NCBI GenBank assembly: GCA_011037195.1 | Contig: JAAEAF010000225.1 | Coordinates: 248,001 to 312,000, forward strand | Reading direction: 5' to 3' | DNA: 64,000 nt | Source of the DNA: Triatoma infestans | Taxonomy: Eukaryota; Arthropoda; Insecta; Hemiptera; Reduviidae | Shown: in pieces, positions 34,487 through 46,635 of the stretch | Numbering within the stretch: the first letter of the stretch is position 1 | Layout of the letters: every line of letters begins with the position of its first letter | Notes under the pieces: generated by a model | Told to the model about the DNA's origin: nothing | Seen by the model: the letters and a program-made list of their open reading frames with translations, nothing else | Databases searched by the model: none | Made by a program: the position numbers and the translations under genes

Positions 34487-35777
34487 ATTCTAAAAAATGA
34501 TAACAGTTTAACAGTAGTTCCTTGCATGCTAGCAATTTATACCTAATGATAATTTTAATTGACCCTATAATGCTGATAACATTAAAGGTTATAAATTATA
34601 ATACTTTTGATAACATTATAGGTTATGATGGTATGGGCATAATAGGCCATCTATATCTATGTATCAATTTAATCTAATCAATTAACACAAAGATATTAAG
34701 AAATATCCAGGAAACATTTATTAGGAAGTTCAGTGTTTGGAGAATAGTTCAGTACGTATGGTCATTGTAGAGACCATAAAGCTAATACATCAAAAGTCAA
34801 GAATAAGCGACCAGCACGTAATAATGAACGAGCTTTTGCAACATGACAAAATCAAACCGAATTCACGAAATCAATTCAAAATTCTTTTCAATTAACAAGT
34901 GTTCACAGTCTCGTGTAAATTTAATTTCATCACATACAATTCTATTTTTATTCTAATTTATCACGTAAACTTTTTGTCAATAATCGAAACTCCCTGCAAA
35001 TTTGTTTATAAAACTTCTTCTTCCAATACGATCTATATAAATTAAGGCAATTTATATTAAATAAACTGGAAATTCTAGAAAATTTAAAACGCAGCTGTGG
35101 TAACAACTTCAATTATGTATACTATTTGCATAATAATGAGAACGCTTTTTTCGTAAATTTGCAAAATCTGACGTTTTTATTTAATTATTAAGACACAGAC
35201 AATTGCACAGCTTGTAAAGTAAAGTAATGACTAATAATTTCAGGTGGGAGTAACGTCCAACTGCCAAAGTAGGTGTTGTGGGCGGGGGCGGAAGCACCTA
35301 CTTTACTATTAACATTTTTTTCAACGAATATAAAAATTTAAACAGTTATACGCGGGACTCCAACTGAGGACCTCCCAGTTACAAGTCAATTCTCATAACC
35401 ACTACAACACTTCCCACCCCAGAAAAGCTTGATTTCTTGCATTCTCTAATCGGATACGAAGAATGAGAATGCCTTCGGATAAATTTCTCGAATTTCTCTT
35501 CGAAATAAAAGATAATTGAGTTTCAAGTTATGAGGTTCAGATACCTTCGAGAAAAGCAAAATCTCCACTTTGATTTATGTAATTCACAGACTATTATATT
35601 TTTTTGCTTTTTAGCAAAAATGTGGGGTATATAGTAATTTTTTAGTACTGTCTACAAAATTATCTACAATTTCGAAGATATTGTAAATTTTCATTAACTT
35701 CCTATTATTGTCAATTATATACTTGCTAATTTTATATCTTTAAATCGGGTCCTTGTCCTTTATGCTAAAGACCCTTA
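34487..35777. other. Upstream region of the carboxylesterase
   Basis: This stretch has no coding region that I can support. A tRNA-like box pair lies on the minus strand at about 35345-35415 (TAGTGGTTATGAGAA and GTTGGAGTCCC). It looks like another SINE head or tRNA relic rather than a working tRNA. Confidence 0.45.
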
Positions 35778-37570
35778 TTACTTTCTCGTACTCATAGTCT
35801 GAGGAAGTATTACGATACTGCCACATTTTCGAAATTGAGTTCTCACCGGAAATGCATGATTTGGGGTCCTCTGAATACGAAAAAATGTTTTAGCAATGGT
35901 GTGTATGTACAAGGGGTCCCAAGGTATATTGATAACGACATTTTCTCGGAAACTAAGATAGCTAGAAAAAAAAAAAACTAAAAAAAATTACGTGGGTCCC
36001 CGTAGTTTTTTGTTAGAAATCCACATTTAATTTGCAAATTTGTTTTGGTGCTTCGAGAAGCGAGATGTAAGCACCAACTTCATTTTTTCAAGTGGGGAGG
36101 TGTGGTTTTTAGTTAAGAAATAGATTCCTCTATTTTTTGTAAGAAAAATTTACTTGAACGGTTTTTTCTTTGAGCGATATTTTACAAGTTATGAATGAAA
36201 ACATGGTTCCTATAAGATATTTCAAAATGATATAACGGTTTTTTGATTAAATAAGAAGAAAAGTACTATTTTATATAAATTTTACTCCTCATTAATTACA
36301 GGATCTTGACCGAACTGACCTCCACCATTAGAGATGTATTTCTTTGGTCGTAAGGTAGAATTGGCAGGAAAAAGCATGTGTATGCATCTCTAATGGTGGA
36401 GGCTAGGCCAGTTCGAGCAAGATCTGTAATTATTGAGGAGTAAAATTTATAATAAAATAGTACTTTTCTTCTTATTCAATCCGAAAACCGTTATATTATC
36501 ATTTTGAAATTTCTTATAGGATCATGTTTTCATTCATAACTTGTAAAAAAATCGCTCACAGGGAAAAAAAACCGTTCAAGTAAATTTTTCTTACAAAACA
36601 TAGAGGAATCTATTTCTTAAATAAAAACCACACCTCCCCATTTTTAAAAATGAAGTTGGTGCCTATATCTCGCTTCTGGAGCACCAAAACAAATGTGCAA
36701 ATTAAATTTGGTTTCTAACAAAAAGCTAGCTATTTTAGTTTCCGAGAAAAAGTCGTTATCCATATACCTTGTATATGTGTGTGGACACCCTGTATATGTG
36801 TGTGATATTAACAAAATATCACAAAAGTGGCAAGTACCAAAATTGGTACTCCATTTTGCGCTATCACCGCATGTGAAAGATTTTCAGTAAAACCATCAAC
36901 CGGAAGTGCTCCTTTTTTTCTGTTTTTCCCGATTTCCTCGAACTGCTCCAATGATTTTCTTTAAACTTCGTATACTATTCACACTCATAAACACCTAACA
37001 CTTTTATTCCCGGGAAACTTTGATTTTTGGGGAACTTTGAGTTCTGTGGGAACAGTAGCGTTCTGCTTTCCTCTAATCTACCACTCCTTATAATATATGG
37101 TTTTACAACCTCTATAATATTAATATAAATTAGAAGCATTGATAGAATTCCAAATTTGAAGAAAATCTGTAAACTGAAAGTGCAATTTCACCAAATAGGT
37201 TGTTGCAGTTCTCTGGAATTTTCTCGAAAACGGTTACAACAATTCTCTTTAAAATTGAAATGCTTTCTACATAGTTAGGACAGTATCACTTTTATTTGAA
37301 ACATTTTACTAAAAAAATTGATCTTAGAGTTATTGAAGATCTGTCTGTTCGTTTAAATTTAAATTTGCACAATATTTCGTAGTTTTGGCCGACATAGAGC
37401 GCTTCACAAAAGACCGCTCAAGTATACAAGTAAAATCTCAACTACCATTTGTATGGCCAGCCGTACTAAACATTGTAACGATGCAATTTTAAAGAGAATT
37501 TCTTGATTAAATTGCATTAATTGCTGTGAAACAAAGTCCTGTGAATGTTTCACATCAGATTTTTTGTTTT
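35778..37570 (+). repeat. DR1 copy split by a large palindrome
   Basis: A forward copy. Its palindromic end is near 35780 (TTACTTTCTCGTACTCATAG, then GAGGAAGTATTACGATACTG) and it runs to the GT-rich stretch at about 35908. There it is interrupted by the element at 35909-36795. It resumes with TGTGTGATATTAACAAAATA, has ACCGGAAGTG at 36899-36908 and more unit text, and shows an outer end (GTGAATGTTTCACATCAGAT) near 37535. Confidence 0.7.
35909..36795. mobile_element. 890-bp palindromic foldback element
   Basis: The left arm (about 35909-36336) and right arm (36385-36795) are long inverted repeats around a 48-bp centre. The inner arm ends are TCCACCATTAGAGATG and CATCTCTAATGGTGGA. The outer ends share AAGGTATAT, GATAACGAC and TTTCTCGGAAACTAA. 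The right end reads GGACACCCTGTATA, and the left is its diverged counterpart CAAGGGGTCCC. There is no transposase, so it is a non-autonomous DNA element of unknown superfamily. It is inserted in the GT-rich stretch of a DR1 copy. Confidence 0.88.
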
Positions 37571-38059
37571 AGGTTATAAATGGCCGTGTATTTACTAGTA
37601 ATATTTCTAAGGTGTCATCGCTGCTTATACACTGAAAGTGGAAGACTCGTTTATACATAAACCTGATGTCGCAGATATGATGGGATATACTCGTATTATC
37701 AAATTTTTATAGAATGTTGCAGCCCCACCAATTTATTCAACATACTGCACAGATTACGCTGATTTTTTTTTGTACAAACATGGAGATTCCAGTTATTTCT
37801 ACATTTTCGTGATTAAAGCATTTAGGAGTCTCCAAATTGTAAAATAGAGATCTCAGCATCTTAGCATCATTCACAGAATATGGCACACGTATGGTGTATG
37901 ATGCAAACTTCTGGTATAATTCATAAATAAAAGAGTATCAGAAACAAGTCCAATTTCAATAAAAGCTGTTATTGCTGGCAAGTATTCTTGTGTTTACACA
38001 TTTATCTTAAATTATAGAAAACAAAGATCAATTTTCACCCTATTAAAGCTGATGCTGTA
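37571..38059. other. Intergenic, nothing recognised
   Basis: No supported feature is found. Confidence 0.4.
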
Positions 38060-38310
38060 GCCGGTTCCGCAGAGTTGGAAAGCATCAGAGATATTTTCCG
38101 TGATAGCCTGCTTCTTTTTGTGGTCATCGACCTGTTTTCTGGCGTTCGCCCATACTCAACTGTATATCAACTAAATTTATTCTGTGCAAGTCTATGTTAT
38201 CACACTGCTTTGACAAAAAACATCCTGGTGATGGGCAAACGCCCGAAACCGGTCGATGACCACAAAAAGAAGCAGACTATCACGGAAAATATCTCTGATT
38301 CTAAAGCTAT
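38060..38310. repeat. Foldback element, 13.6-kb family, with hammerhead-like core
   Basis: The flank GGTTCCGCAGAG and AAAGCATCAGAG is shared with 13562. The arms start ATTTTCCGTGATAGCCTGC (38093) and end at CGGAAAAT (38290). On the plus strand near 38221 the core reads CAUC, CUGGUGA, stem II GGGC-AAAC-GCCC, GAAACCGGUC, GAUG. A6 is G here, which predicts loss of function, while stems I and II remain perfect. The left arm is more degraded. Confidence 0.7.
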
Positions 38311-38560
38311 GTTAGCTATTTTACGTCTTGTTTTTGTACACTGTTTATAATATTTTAGGCATTCAGAATAATTTCTCCTTAATGCAATTCTATGTATAGT
38401 TACACAATTTTTATATACGTAAAACAATATGTAGCCCATATTGTAGGTAGGATATTTTAAGTTTCTATTTTTGCAGCCCTCTCTGAAGCGCTGTCCCCTA
38501 TAGACAATAGCTGAGTTGTTGAGATAAAGTTTTATACATTTCTTTCTTTTTAATATTTCT

Positions 38561-38572
38561 TTTATTTTTATT
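38561..38572 (-). terminator. Tandem poly(A) signals of the odorant receptor
   Basis: Two AATAAA hexamers on the minus strand (38572-38567 and 38566-38561) lie 36 and 42 bases past the stop codon at 38609. Confidence 0.6.
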
Positions 38573-38608
38573 ACATTCAGTTTCATTTAAAATGGTAATA
38601 CTGTTTCT

Positions 38609-41475
38609 TCATGAGTTTGATTGCCTTAGAAGATTCAGGTAAGTGTAGGAAGTGCTCACAATCTGCAATTAAACAGAAAGTTTTTTTTTTTTTAACTTAC
38701 ATTATTATTTCAAAACAAAGATAAAAAGGTAAATACATATTTATAGATTTCTTACTGAATAAAATGTTTCTAAAGATGCCGGCAATTTGTATAGACTAGA
38801 ATGAAGTCTAAAAGGTTTTTTACACTTTACCAACATTATATCGATCAATTTGTTGATCTTTTTATTATATGTGTACCAATTAGTTCCGTAAATAAAATTG
38901 AATACTTTTTCACTCTAGAAGAAAAAGACATATATATTATATTATAAAACCCAATATTTAAAATGAATAATAAAAATAGTAGTAAGTTACCTCCATGGCA
39001 ACATCTTCCCCAAACCAACAAAAATGTAAAACAAATAACAGTTCTGATGAAAGTACAACACAGAATTTTAGTAATTCTTCAGCGGTATTATTGTACTGAA
39101 ATAATATCAAGTTCACGATATTAGTAACTGAAGTATTTTAAAATAATAGAGTGACCTAAAATCTAAGAGATTGCAAATTGAATTTTCTTATTTTCCCTAA
39201 CTGCTGTAATCGTGTCAAATTTTCAAAATCGAGTTTTTACAGGAAATACACGTTGTGCGGCCCCCTGAGTCCAAAAAAATGGTTTTTAGAAATAGTCTAC
39301 GCTTGTGTGAACAGCATAGCTCAAAAATGAAAAATTGCAGGACGTTGAAACTTGATATTCCGTTTAGGTATCACCATGGGATCCGACAGTAAGTTAAGTG
39401 TCAAAATTTACTGAATAGGTACTTTACTTAATACTTAATTTGATAATTTATAAAATACATACGGTGGAAAAGTTATTAAATAATTCTAAACTAGATTTTC
39501 CAAAGAAATAATTAGCTATAAATAATTATCCAATCACAGTGTAGAAGTGAAGGTGTCAAATGTGGGCATGGTCAACATGATTATTATGCATTTCTGATTG
39601 GCCAAACATACATCCACATTTCACACCTTCTCTACACTGTGATTGGTTAATTACTTATAACTAATTATTTCTTTGAATAAACCGGTTTATAATTTTTTTA
39701 TTCATTTTCCCTTCCTAGGTATTTTATAAATTATCAAAATGTGCAATAAAAATCTTGCATAAAAACCCAAAAATCAAATCATTTCTAACACATTTACTGT
39801 TTTATATAATTAATGTGAACCATAAAGAAAAAATTCAAAATTTTCATTCCATTGTTGAAAAAGAAAGCAAAAGAGAATTAGGCATGTTATGCAACTTGTA
39901 ATGCAAGATCGAATGTAAGTCCACCATTTTGCATTTGCCCGTTTATGTTAATGGTCACAAAAAATTTTACAAGGAATTCATAATATTCAGTTAATAAACT
40001 TTTCTTAGACCTGCAGTTTCTAGCAGGTTTTTAGCTATTTATTGTATTATCCTTAATTTTATGTAGGTGGCGCAGTCCACCAAGTATTGAAAGAGTACTA
40101 TAAAGATGGAAATCAACGCAAAGAGCCAATGTGATCAAAATCCAGTTTCTCACAAGAAACGAACCAACTAACTATTAGTGCAATTAAACAAATATATTGA
40201 GAAGAAGCGTTATATATTCGATGATCTAGAGACTATGTGACTATGTAAATTGGAGTAAGAGAAAGTCGTGTGAGTGTTTCACACCAGATATTTTAACTTC
40301 ATTTTTGTTTTCTGTCAACTTACCGCAGTGATGAGATAACCAGTAGTTGCAATTATTAGAGAAGCTAATGCAACTATGATCAAAAATGTTGTTCCCAAAT
40401 ACGGTTGAACTAGCTTTATATACCTGTCAGCAAAAACAATTTTCAAGCGTTTTTAAGATTTCTAGTATTAGTGAGGAAGTTGAGATTAGCAGATATAGGT
40501 TAGTGACAAAGAGAAATTGCCAAATTTTTATCATAAGTATTAATTATGGTATGGTGTGTTTAACATAGGATTTTATTTTATATAAAAGTAACGGGAAATT
40601 TAATTTGGGAACAGAAATATTAAACAGACTGCAAACCTGTTGAGTTGATGATGGTGTTTGATATTTTCTTTTAAACATAGATAAATACATTTTTTGAACA
40701 ATATATTTTCTTTTAATTTTGAAACTTCATTATTTTCCACTTGATCGGAGAGTATTTTCATTTTTTTCAATGCTCTATCCTCCAAATTTTGTAACGAATA
40801 ATTTAATAACTGGAATTGTACTCTGATTTGTACCATAGTACTTATGTATACTTCGTCTATAGATAGTATTAATACAATGATACAATACATACATATTAAA
40901 TCTATTATAATTGCTGTAATAAAACCAATTTCATTGTCCGTATTAAACGGCATATAGAGTGGTAATGGTAATAATTTATTAATTGGTCGATGGTTTTCTA
41001 CACTTGGACTGATTAACTCTTTCAATGGTACAAATAGTAAATATGATAGGCCAGAAAATATGATATAGATTGTAAACCATTTTGTCATAAATGTGATTTC
41101 TTTTACACCGTTCAACTGGATTTGTTTCTGTTCCTCGGTTATCTCTTCTTTGTAAACGAATATACCATTGTCTATCTGTATGGCCGCTTCGTCCAAATCA
41201 TTTATATGATAAACAGAGTTTATCAGACCGAATGTGATTATTAATAATGATACAATGAATTGTATCGCTTCCAATATCATAGAAATATTGCCCATAGACA
41301 TTGCTATCGTCCAAATAGATAATACAATTTGACAGATCAGAGAGATTGCCAGCAACACTAAATAAATAATATTTAGTATTCTCTTCGGTTTAGAATTCTT
41401 CACTATTTTAACACCAGTGAGTATCATTAGAGCTTTTCTAATTTCTTGAAAATTGTACATCATTTTCTCTTCCAT
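38609..41475 (-). CDS. Odorant receptor (7tm_6 family), five exons
   Basis: A seven-transmembrane insect odorant receptor that would pair with the Orco co-receptor as an odour-gated cation channel in sensory dendrites. The exons are 41475-40637, 40423-40324, 39095-38991, 38914-38756 and 38662-38609; phases agree and give 418 residues. Hydrophobic segments lie at about 35-58, 67-91, 130-150 and 185-208 in exon 1, and exon 2 adds GTTFLIIVALASLIIATTGY. Family hallmarks sit in the 3' exons: HFCWFGEDVAMES, the CKKPFRLH...LSLETF-type motif (here LPASLETFYS), and the C-terminal TSYTYLNLLRQ. These leave little doubt about the family. Ligand and subfamily cannot be read. The start is the first Met of the frame (MEEKMMYNF). 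Intron 2 holds a foldback element at 39439. Confidence 0.95.
39185..39430 (+). repeat. DR1 fragment in the odorant receptor intron 2
   Basis: GTAATCGTGTCAAATTTTCA, a GCGGCCCCCTGAGTCC block, GATATTCCGTTTAGGTATCA and CCATGGGATCCGACAG are typical DR1 text. It stops just before the foldback element at 39439. A separate DR1 outer end (AGTAAGAGAAAGTCGTGTGA) lies at about 40255-40295. Confidence 0.65.
39439..39738. mobile_element. 300-bp MITE-like foldback element
   Basis: The terminal inverted repeats TTTGATAATTTATAAAATAC (39439-39458) and its exact reverse complement (39719-39738) bound 300 bp. The inverted arms continue inward through AAAGAAATAATTAG and CCAATCACAGTGTAGA. The element has no coding capacity and lies in intron 2 of the odorant receptor. 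Confidence 0.85.
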
Positions 41476-41661
41476 TTCTTTTTAGAAATAATGTTTTTAT
41501 TTGACTGAAAAAAAGAAAAAAATAGTTATTATTTGACAATAAAGAGTACGGTAAAGCCACTTCCCTGCCACTGTAAATGTTAAATTTGTTCCAGACAATA
41601 AAATATTTAAAAGAACAGATGTGAGATATTCAATCGACTTCCTGTTCTTTTTGTAAATTTA

Positions 41662-41880
41662 AGACGCGTCAACACCTATGGTCATTGGCCCCCGCAGCCT
41701 TCTCACTGCACTGCCGGCTTCCGGACAACGTTCCCTCGCTGCAGATAACACTGTCCATACCGGACAGTGAGCTATAGAGGCTCCTAGGAAAAAAGAAATC
41801 TAAGGATTGCAACACTGGACTTGAACCCGGGACCGCGTGAGAGTCCAATGCGCTAACCACTGAGCTAATCCCTTCCCTCA
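41662..41880 (-). mobile_element. tRNA-derived SINE, family 1
   Basis: A minus-strand copy with a full head: AGGGAAGGGATTAGCTCAGT, then GTTAGCGCATTGGACTC and box B GGGTTCAAGTCC. The body and 3' end (GTTGACGCGTCTT) match the family. It lies about 190 bp upstream of the odorant receptor start. Confidence 0.85.
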
Positions 41881-42825
41881 CTTCTTTTCTTACTACAGTT
41901 ATTACTTTTCGAATAAGTCACAAATTTATCAAACTTGAATTTGAATTTAGTTATTGCCTTTGGGAAAAATCCCATACAAATAGGAGTTAGGCTCCGAGAC
42001 ACAATTATATATATTAGTGAATTAACAGAATATCTTAAAAACGAAAAGTTGCAGGAGCCCAAACTTGGTATTCCGTTTACGTACCACCCCACAGATTAAA
42101 ATTTTATACTGGGCCGCGCGAGGCATAAACGCAGGAATGAAGTCATAGCGTAGGAGAAAATAAATTCTTTCTCAAAATTTTATTTTCTCTTCTATCACGA
42201 TCTATCGCGATATACATATCGATCCATACCTTTCTCGATCTGTTGCGATCGAACTAGATTTTCGAAATTAAGTTTTCTCGGAGATACATCTTTTGGAGCT
42301 CTGTGTGTGTGTGTGTTAACAAAATAACTCTAAAACGAAAAGTCGCTGGAAACTCAAACTTGGTTTTCCATATAGGCACTACCTCCGCAACAGGCACGAA
42401 GATTTCGGGCAAAATCCATCAACCGGAAATGCGACTTTACTAAATTTTTTTTTTCAGTTTTTCGTGATTTTCTCGAAAACGGCTCCAACGATTTCTTTAA
42501 TCTTCATATTCTATCTATACACATAAATACCTATCACTTTTAGTTGAAACATTTTTTTGTTAAAAAAGATTGTCCGTAGGTGTTTCTGAAACGATAAAAT
42601 TCAAACGTGTTTGTTCATTATTGGCTCCCTCTACTACTACATCAATCTTCTCTACCTACCTCTGTTGGTAGGTTGGCACTTGCCCCCCTCCACCACCTCT
42701 ATATTTATATTAGGACAAATGTGCCAAATTTGAAATTTAAAGCAAATTTGCCATTTTATATATAACTGCATTAAGAGGAGTAAGAGAAAGTCGCGTGAAT
42801 GTGCCACACCAGTTTTTATTCTTTT
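41881..42825 (+). repeat. DR1 copies, partly degraded
   Basis: Forward text includes CGATCTGTTGCGATCG near 42236, a GT microsatellite at 42303-42316, ACTTGGTTTTCCATATAGGC and AACCGGAAATGCGACTTTAC near 42421. It ends with AGTAAGAGAAAGTCGCGTGA near 42779. Confidence 0.6.
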
Positions 42826-42834
42826 AGTAACAGA

Positions 42835-44835
42835 GGTGGCAATCAATGTTTGATATACAGTTTTTACCGGAAATACAGTTTTGAAAAGGTGACTTTGAAA
42901 AGGTTTCCGAAAAGATGGTTTCTAGAAACTGGTTTTTGTGTGCGTATTCAGCACAACTCCGAAGCGAGAAAGTCGCAGAAAGTTCAAACTTGATATTTCG
43001 TTTAATCCCCTAACATGGGGCCTGACAATATGGTTTTTGTTTTCAAAATAGGTCTACCACATTTTTGTGTGGCTTTTTTGCGATTTTTCTCAAAAACAAT
43101 TCCAATGATTTTCTAATCTAATCTAATCTAGAAACTCGGGCTTCCGTAAAGGAAGTTCAGCACTACTCCTCAGCTGGACCCATTGTGCACCCCGCAAAAA
43201 CGCCTCACATCAGTCCTGTATCATTAAAAAACGCCAGGGCTGAGGCGAATGAAATTTCTGATTCCTCCTTCGGCTCCAGAATGTGGGTGCCAAATTTCAG
43301 GCATTGTCTGCGAGCATAGTGCACGCACTCTCCAAGAAGGTGAAAAGGTATCTCATCGTTTTAGCCGCATTTCCTGCAAAGTGGGTCTGTGGAGAAGCTT
43401 CCTTAGAAGGCAGTGCCACGGAACTAGGGCAATAATTCTCCTTAGCTCCACTTTCGATCTGCCGAGGAGATAGGTTGTGCGAGTCTTTGCGGGGCCCTCC
43501 AAGAAAATCTTGGAATGCCTCAGCCCAGCAATATTTTCCCAATACAATGTATGATTCCGTGTTAACCATTTTTCAATGCCCCAGTTCTGTACGAGATGCC
43601 ACAGAAAGGCTCCGCACCAATGGGCGTTCGTGAGGCGCCCTCCTTTGCCAGCCTATCGGCCTCTTCGTTATCTTGAATGCCTTTGTGCCCCGGCATCGAG
43701 CCTAGACGAAGGCTATTGTGGGTTACCAGAGATTGTAATTGTTCGCGGCATTCTTTAAGAATCCACGACCTGATGCAGTTTGCTTCTAAAGCCTTTCGAG
43801 CGGCCTGGCTATCAGAGAAAATCATAATTCTTCTACTCGCTATGCTCGTATCCCTAAGATATTGGGGACAACTTAAAATGGCGAAGATTTCAGCCTGAAA
43901 AACCGTTGGTGTGCTACCAAGAAATATGACGATGCCGACGCCAGCGCCTAATATGCACGCCAGTCATCTGTGTATACTGGAATTTCGTTTTTACTCGTGT
44001 TTGGTCCATTGTGCTAGTTAGCGTCCACATATCAAACTATCACTCTGAATTTTGATTCAAAGAGATATATCAGGCTCACTAGATCTGCTCCCATACATAA
44101 CTGTGTGATTTGCCCTAATTCCCCGAATATTTTCCATGCCTCTAAGATTTATGTCCGAGTTGCAGGTTATGAATGCTAGCCAGCCTACAGGCCGTCCTTA
44201 TGGCCTCCGCTCCCGCAATCATGTACAGCGGCGGAAGTCCCAGTAGGATCTCCAAGGCCGCCGTGGAAGTGGAGCTCATGGCACCAGTAATACCCAAACA
44301 CGCAAGCCTTTGGACCTTACCCACCATTCTTTATATAAACTACATGGATAAGCAGCTACAAGTTTTATAGCAACAATTTCCCCAAAAAAACTGTATTTTA
44401 GTATCATTTTGGGGAAGGAGTGACGTTTAACTTTCCTCTAAATTGCCACTTCCGTATGTTATGTGCTACCAGGGTCTACAATATTAATAAGAATTAAATA
44501 TGTTGCCAAAATTCTGAGTTTGAAGAAAATCGGCATTCGGAAGTGCCATTTTACTGCACTTTTTTTTTAGTTTTCAGGATTTTCTCAATAAAGATACCAA
44601 CGAATTTCTTTGAACTTATTATACTAACTACACACATACATACACACACACACAGATCCTATCATTTTTGTTTGATAAGTAGAATAAGTACATTTTGGGA
44701 GAGTTCTGGGAAAAACCGAAGATTAACGTTCCTCAAAACCAGTTAAATTTAGTAAACCGGTGTTGATGACAATTCGTCAATGACAACTAAGTTGCAATTA
44801 GAGAAAGTTGTGTGAGTGTTTTACACTATAATTTT
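42835..44835 (+). repeat. DR1 copy split by a LINE fragment
   Basis: Forward DR1 text lies at about 42835-43111 (TTTTTACCGGAAATACAG, CGATTTTTCTCAAAAACAAT). It resumes at about 44327 (ATATAAACTACATGG) with a TTCGGAAGTGCC core near 44537. It ends with GAGAAAGTTGTGTGAGTGTT near 44802. The LINE remnant at 43112-44326 interrupts it. Confidence 0.7.
43112..44330 (-). mobile_element. LINE remnant with RNase H domain
   Basis: The minus strand, 5' to 3', first has an RT C-terminal segment (44327-44142: KVQRLACLGITGA, LGLPPLYM). An RNase H domain follows (about 43960-43562) with AEIFAIL, FSDSQAARKAL and GHKGIQDNEEADRLAKEG. A C-terminal piece then reads LAFFNDTGLM near 43230. The 3' tail is a short (TTAGA)n run at 43112-43130. 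Stops break it throughout. RNase H next to an APE-type RT suggests the I, LOA or R1-related group; I cannot choose among them. Confidence 0.75.
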
Positions 44836-45764
44836 TTTTTTCAAGATAACAATGTAATGTAATGGTACCAACCAAGTTGCAGATTTACTCGCGGTGGCCT
44901 GATTGTGTTCTAGGAAGCTAGTCATTGCTAATTTGAGTCGTTAAACTCAAGTAATTGCTCACATCGAATCATTCAAAACCCCACGTGAACCTTGTAAGTA
45001 ATCATGGTGTTGGGATGCCCCCTAAACACACCAAGTAGATTACTGAGAAATGCTAGTCCAAAGCCCCGCTAACACGAGCCAATTGAATAAGTTCTTGCTG
45101 AAATTTACCCAACAGTATTATTCAGCCATAAGTAAAGAAATGAGTTTATAACTAATTACATACTCAACTATTCTCTGGCAATAACTATCATTTTAAACAT
45201 ATACTATACCCTGGGTTTTATGAGGATTAACCAGTTTTAGAATAAAAGTAATTTTAAAATATTACTTACATACAAACTAAATTTATAACTATTATTAATC
45301 TAAAATTCTTTCTCCAAAACACTACAGACGAAAACTGTGATAGTGCAAAAAGTAACGATTTAACGCTGTTGATAGTGTAATAGTTTCTGTTTGAATTAAT
45401 CCTTAAATACACCAAGTTCACCCAAACCAAATCTATCAGTTATAAATTATAACAACTATAGATAGCAATTGAGTGAAAAACTATTTTTTTTATACAAAGC
45501 TATAATTTACAGTACTGACACTTCTATCAAGTTGTTTTAAAACTTGTTTGTCCCATTATTATTTCGACTGTGGTCGATGGAACTATAATTAACTTATTTT
45601 ATTAAACAAGGGCTCTATTTTTTTGTCGGTAGTTACATTTTAATTATAAAATTATAATTTCTAGTCGCATGATTAACGTTTTATGAGTGTAAAGTAATGA
45701 TGTACAGAGTGTTCTAGCTCACTACATGGCAAGCACCAGTGGAAGCACAATTGCGATTGCAGAA
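44836..45764. other. Intergenic, nothing recognised
   Basis: This is AT-rich with no supported coding region or known element. Confidence 0.45.
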
Positions 45765-45814
45765 CAAAAATGTGGTGTGAAAAATTCACACGACTTTCCC
45801 TTAAGGCAATTCTT

Positions 45815-46635
45815 CTTCCTCTTCTTTGGGGATCTACAGTCCCTAACAATTGGCCTCCCTAACTATTCCCCTCCAAAACTCCCGTCAAGCGCCTGTCTTC
45901 GCCATTCCGTTATGCAACCTTATTTCAATTTTCCTCCAGGTCGTCAAGACAACGTTTCCTCGGGAGTCCTCTCTTTCAACTCCCCATAAAATTCATACCC
46001 AAAACCTTTTTTGTCATTCGATCATCCTCAAGCCTCATCACCTGTCCCAGTCAACTAATTCTTCTGGCCTTAATGAAGAGGACAGTATCTTCATGCGCAA
46101 TTGTAACGTCCAGCTCCTAGTTATTTTTAATGTATGTTTCTTGCATGCGAACAGGACCAAGTTTACGTGTGAGTATCTTCCTTTCGAAGATTCTTAGAAC
46201 TGCTTCATCAGCGCTCTCAAGGGTCCACGTTTTCGCTCCATTATAAACGACAGGCCTGACTAGTGATCTATATAATTTTAGTTTTGTTGACTTTGATAGA
46301 AGGGACGATTTAAAGAGTCCATGGAGGCCGTAGTAAGCTCTATTTCCTGCCATTATTCTTTTCTTTATCTCTTCGGTTACCTTGTTTTCGCTGTTTATCT
46401 CAATTCCAAGGTACGCAAAGTGTTGTACAACCTCAAACGTCATGTCTCCAATCAACATATCTTTATTCGTTTTTCTTGCTTCGTATGCCGACACTACCAT
46501 GTATTTTGTCTTCATTTCATTGATCATAAGACCAACCTTTCTGCTTTCTTCGTCAATTTCAACCAAAATTTCTCTTAGGGCCCGTTCACTTTTTCCAGAC
46601 CTACCAGACCATCACATACCCAAGAACTTGTGAAG
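45815..46635 (-). mobile_element. RTE-like LINE remnant, 3' part
   Basis: The minus strand carries the end of the RT palm and thumb (46566-46117): GLMINEMKTKYMVV, HFAYLGIEINSENK and RPVVYNGAKTWTLES. A frame change follows, then the tail VMRLEDDRMTKKVLG and KRCLDDLEENWNKVA down to about 45830. The YADD segment is missing because the copy is 5'-truncated. A DR1 outer end (GGTGTGAAAAATTCACACGA) lies at 45774-45793, next to its 3' end. Confidence 0.8.

Noticed and set aside
45726..46197. Plus-strand frames of 87 and 115 codons
   Set aside because: They are the complement of the RTE-like tail on the minus strand.
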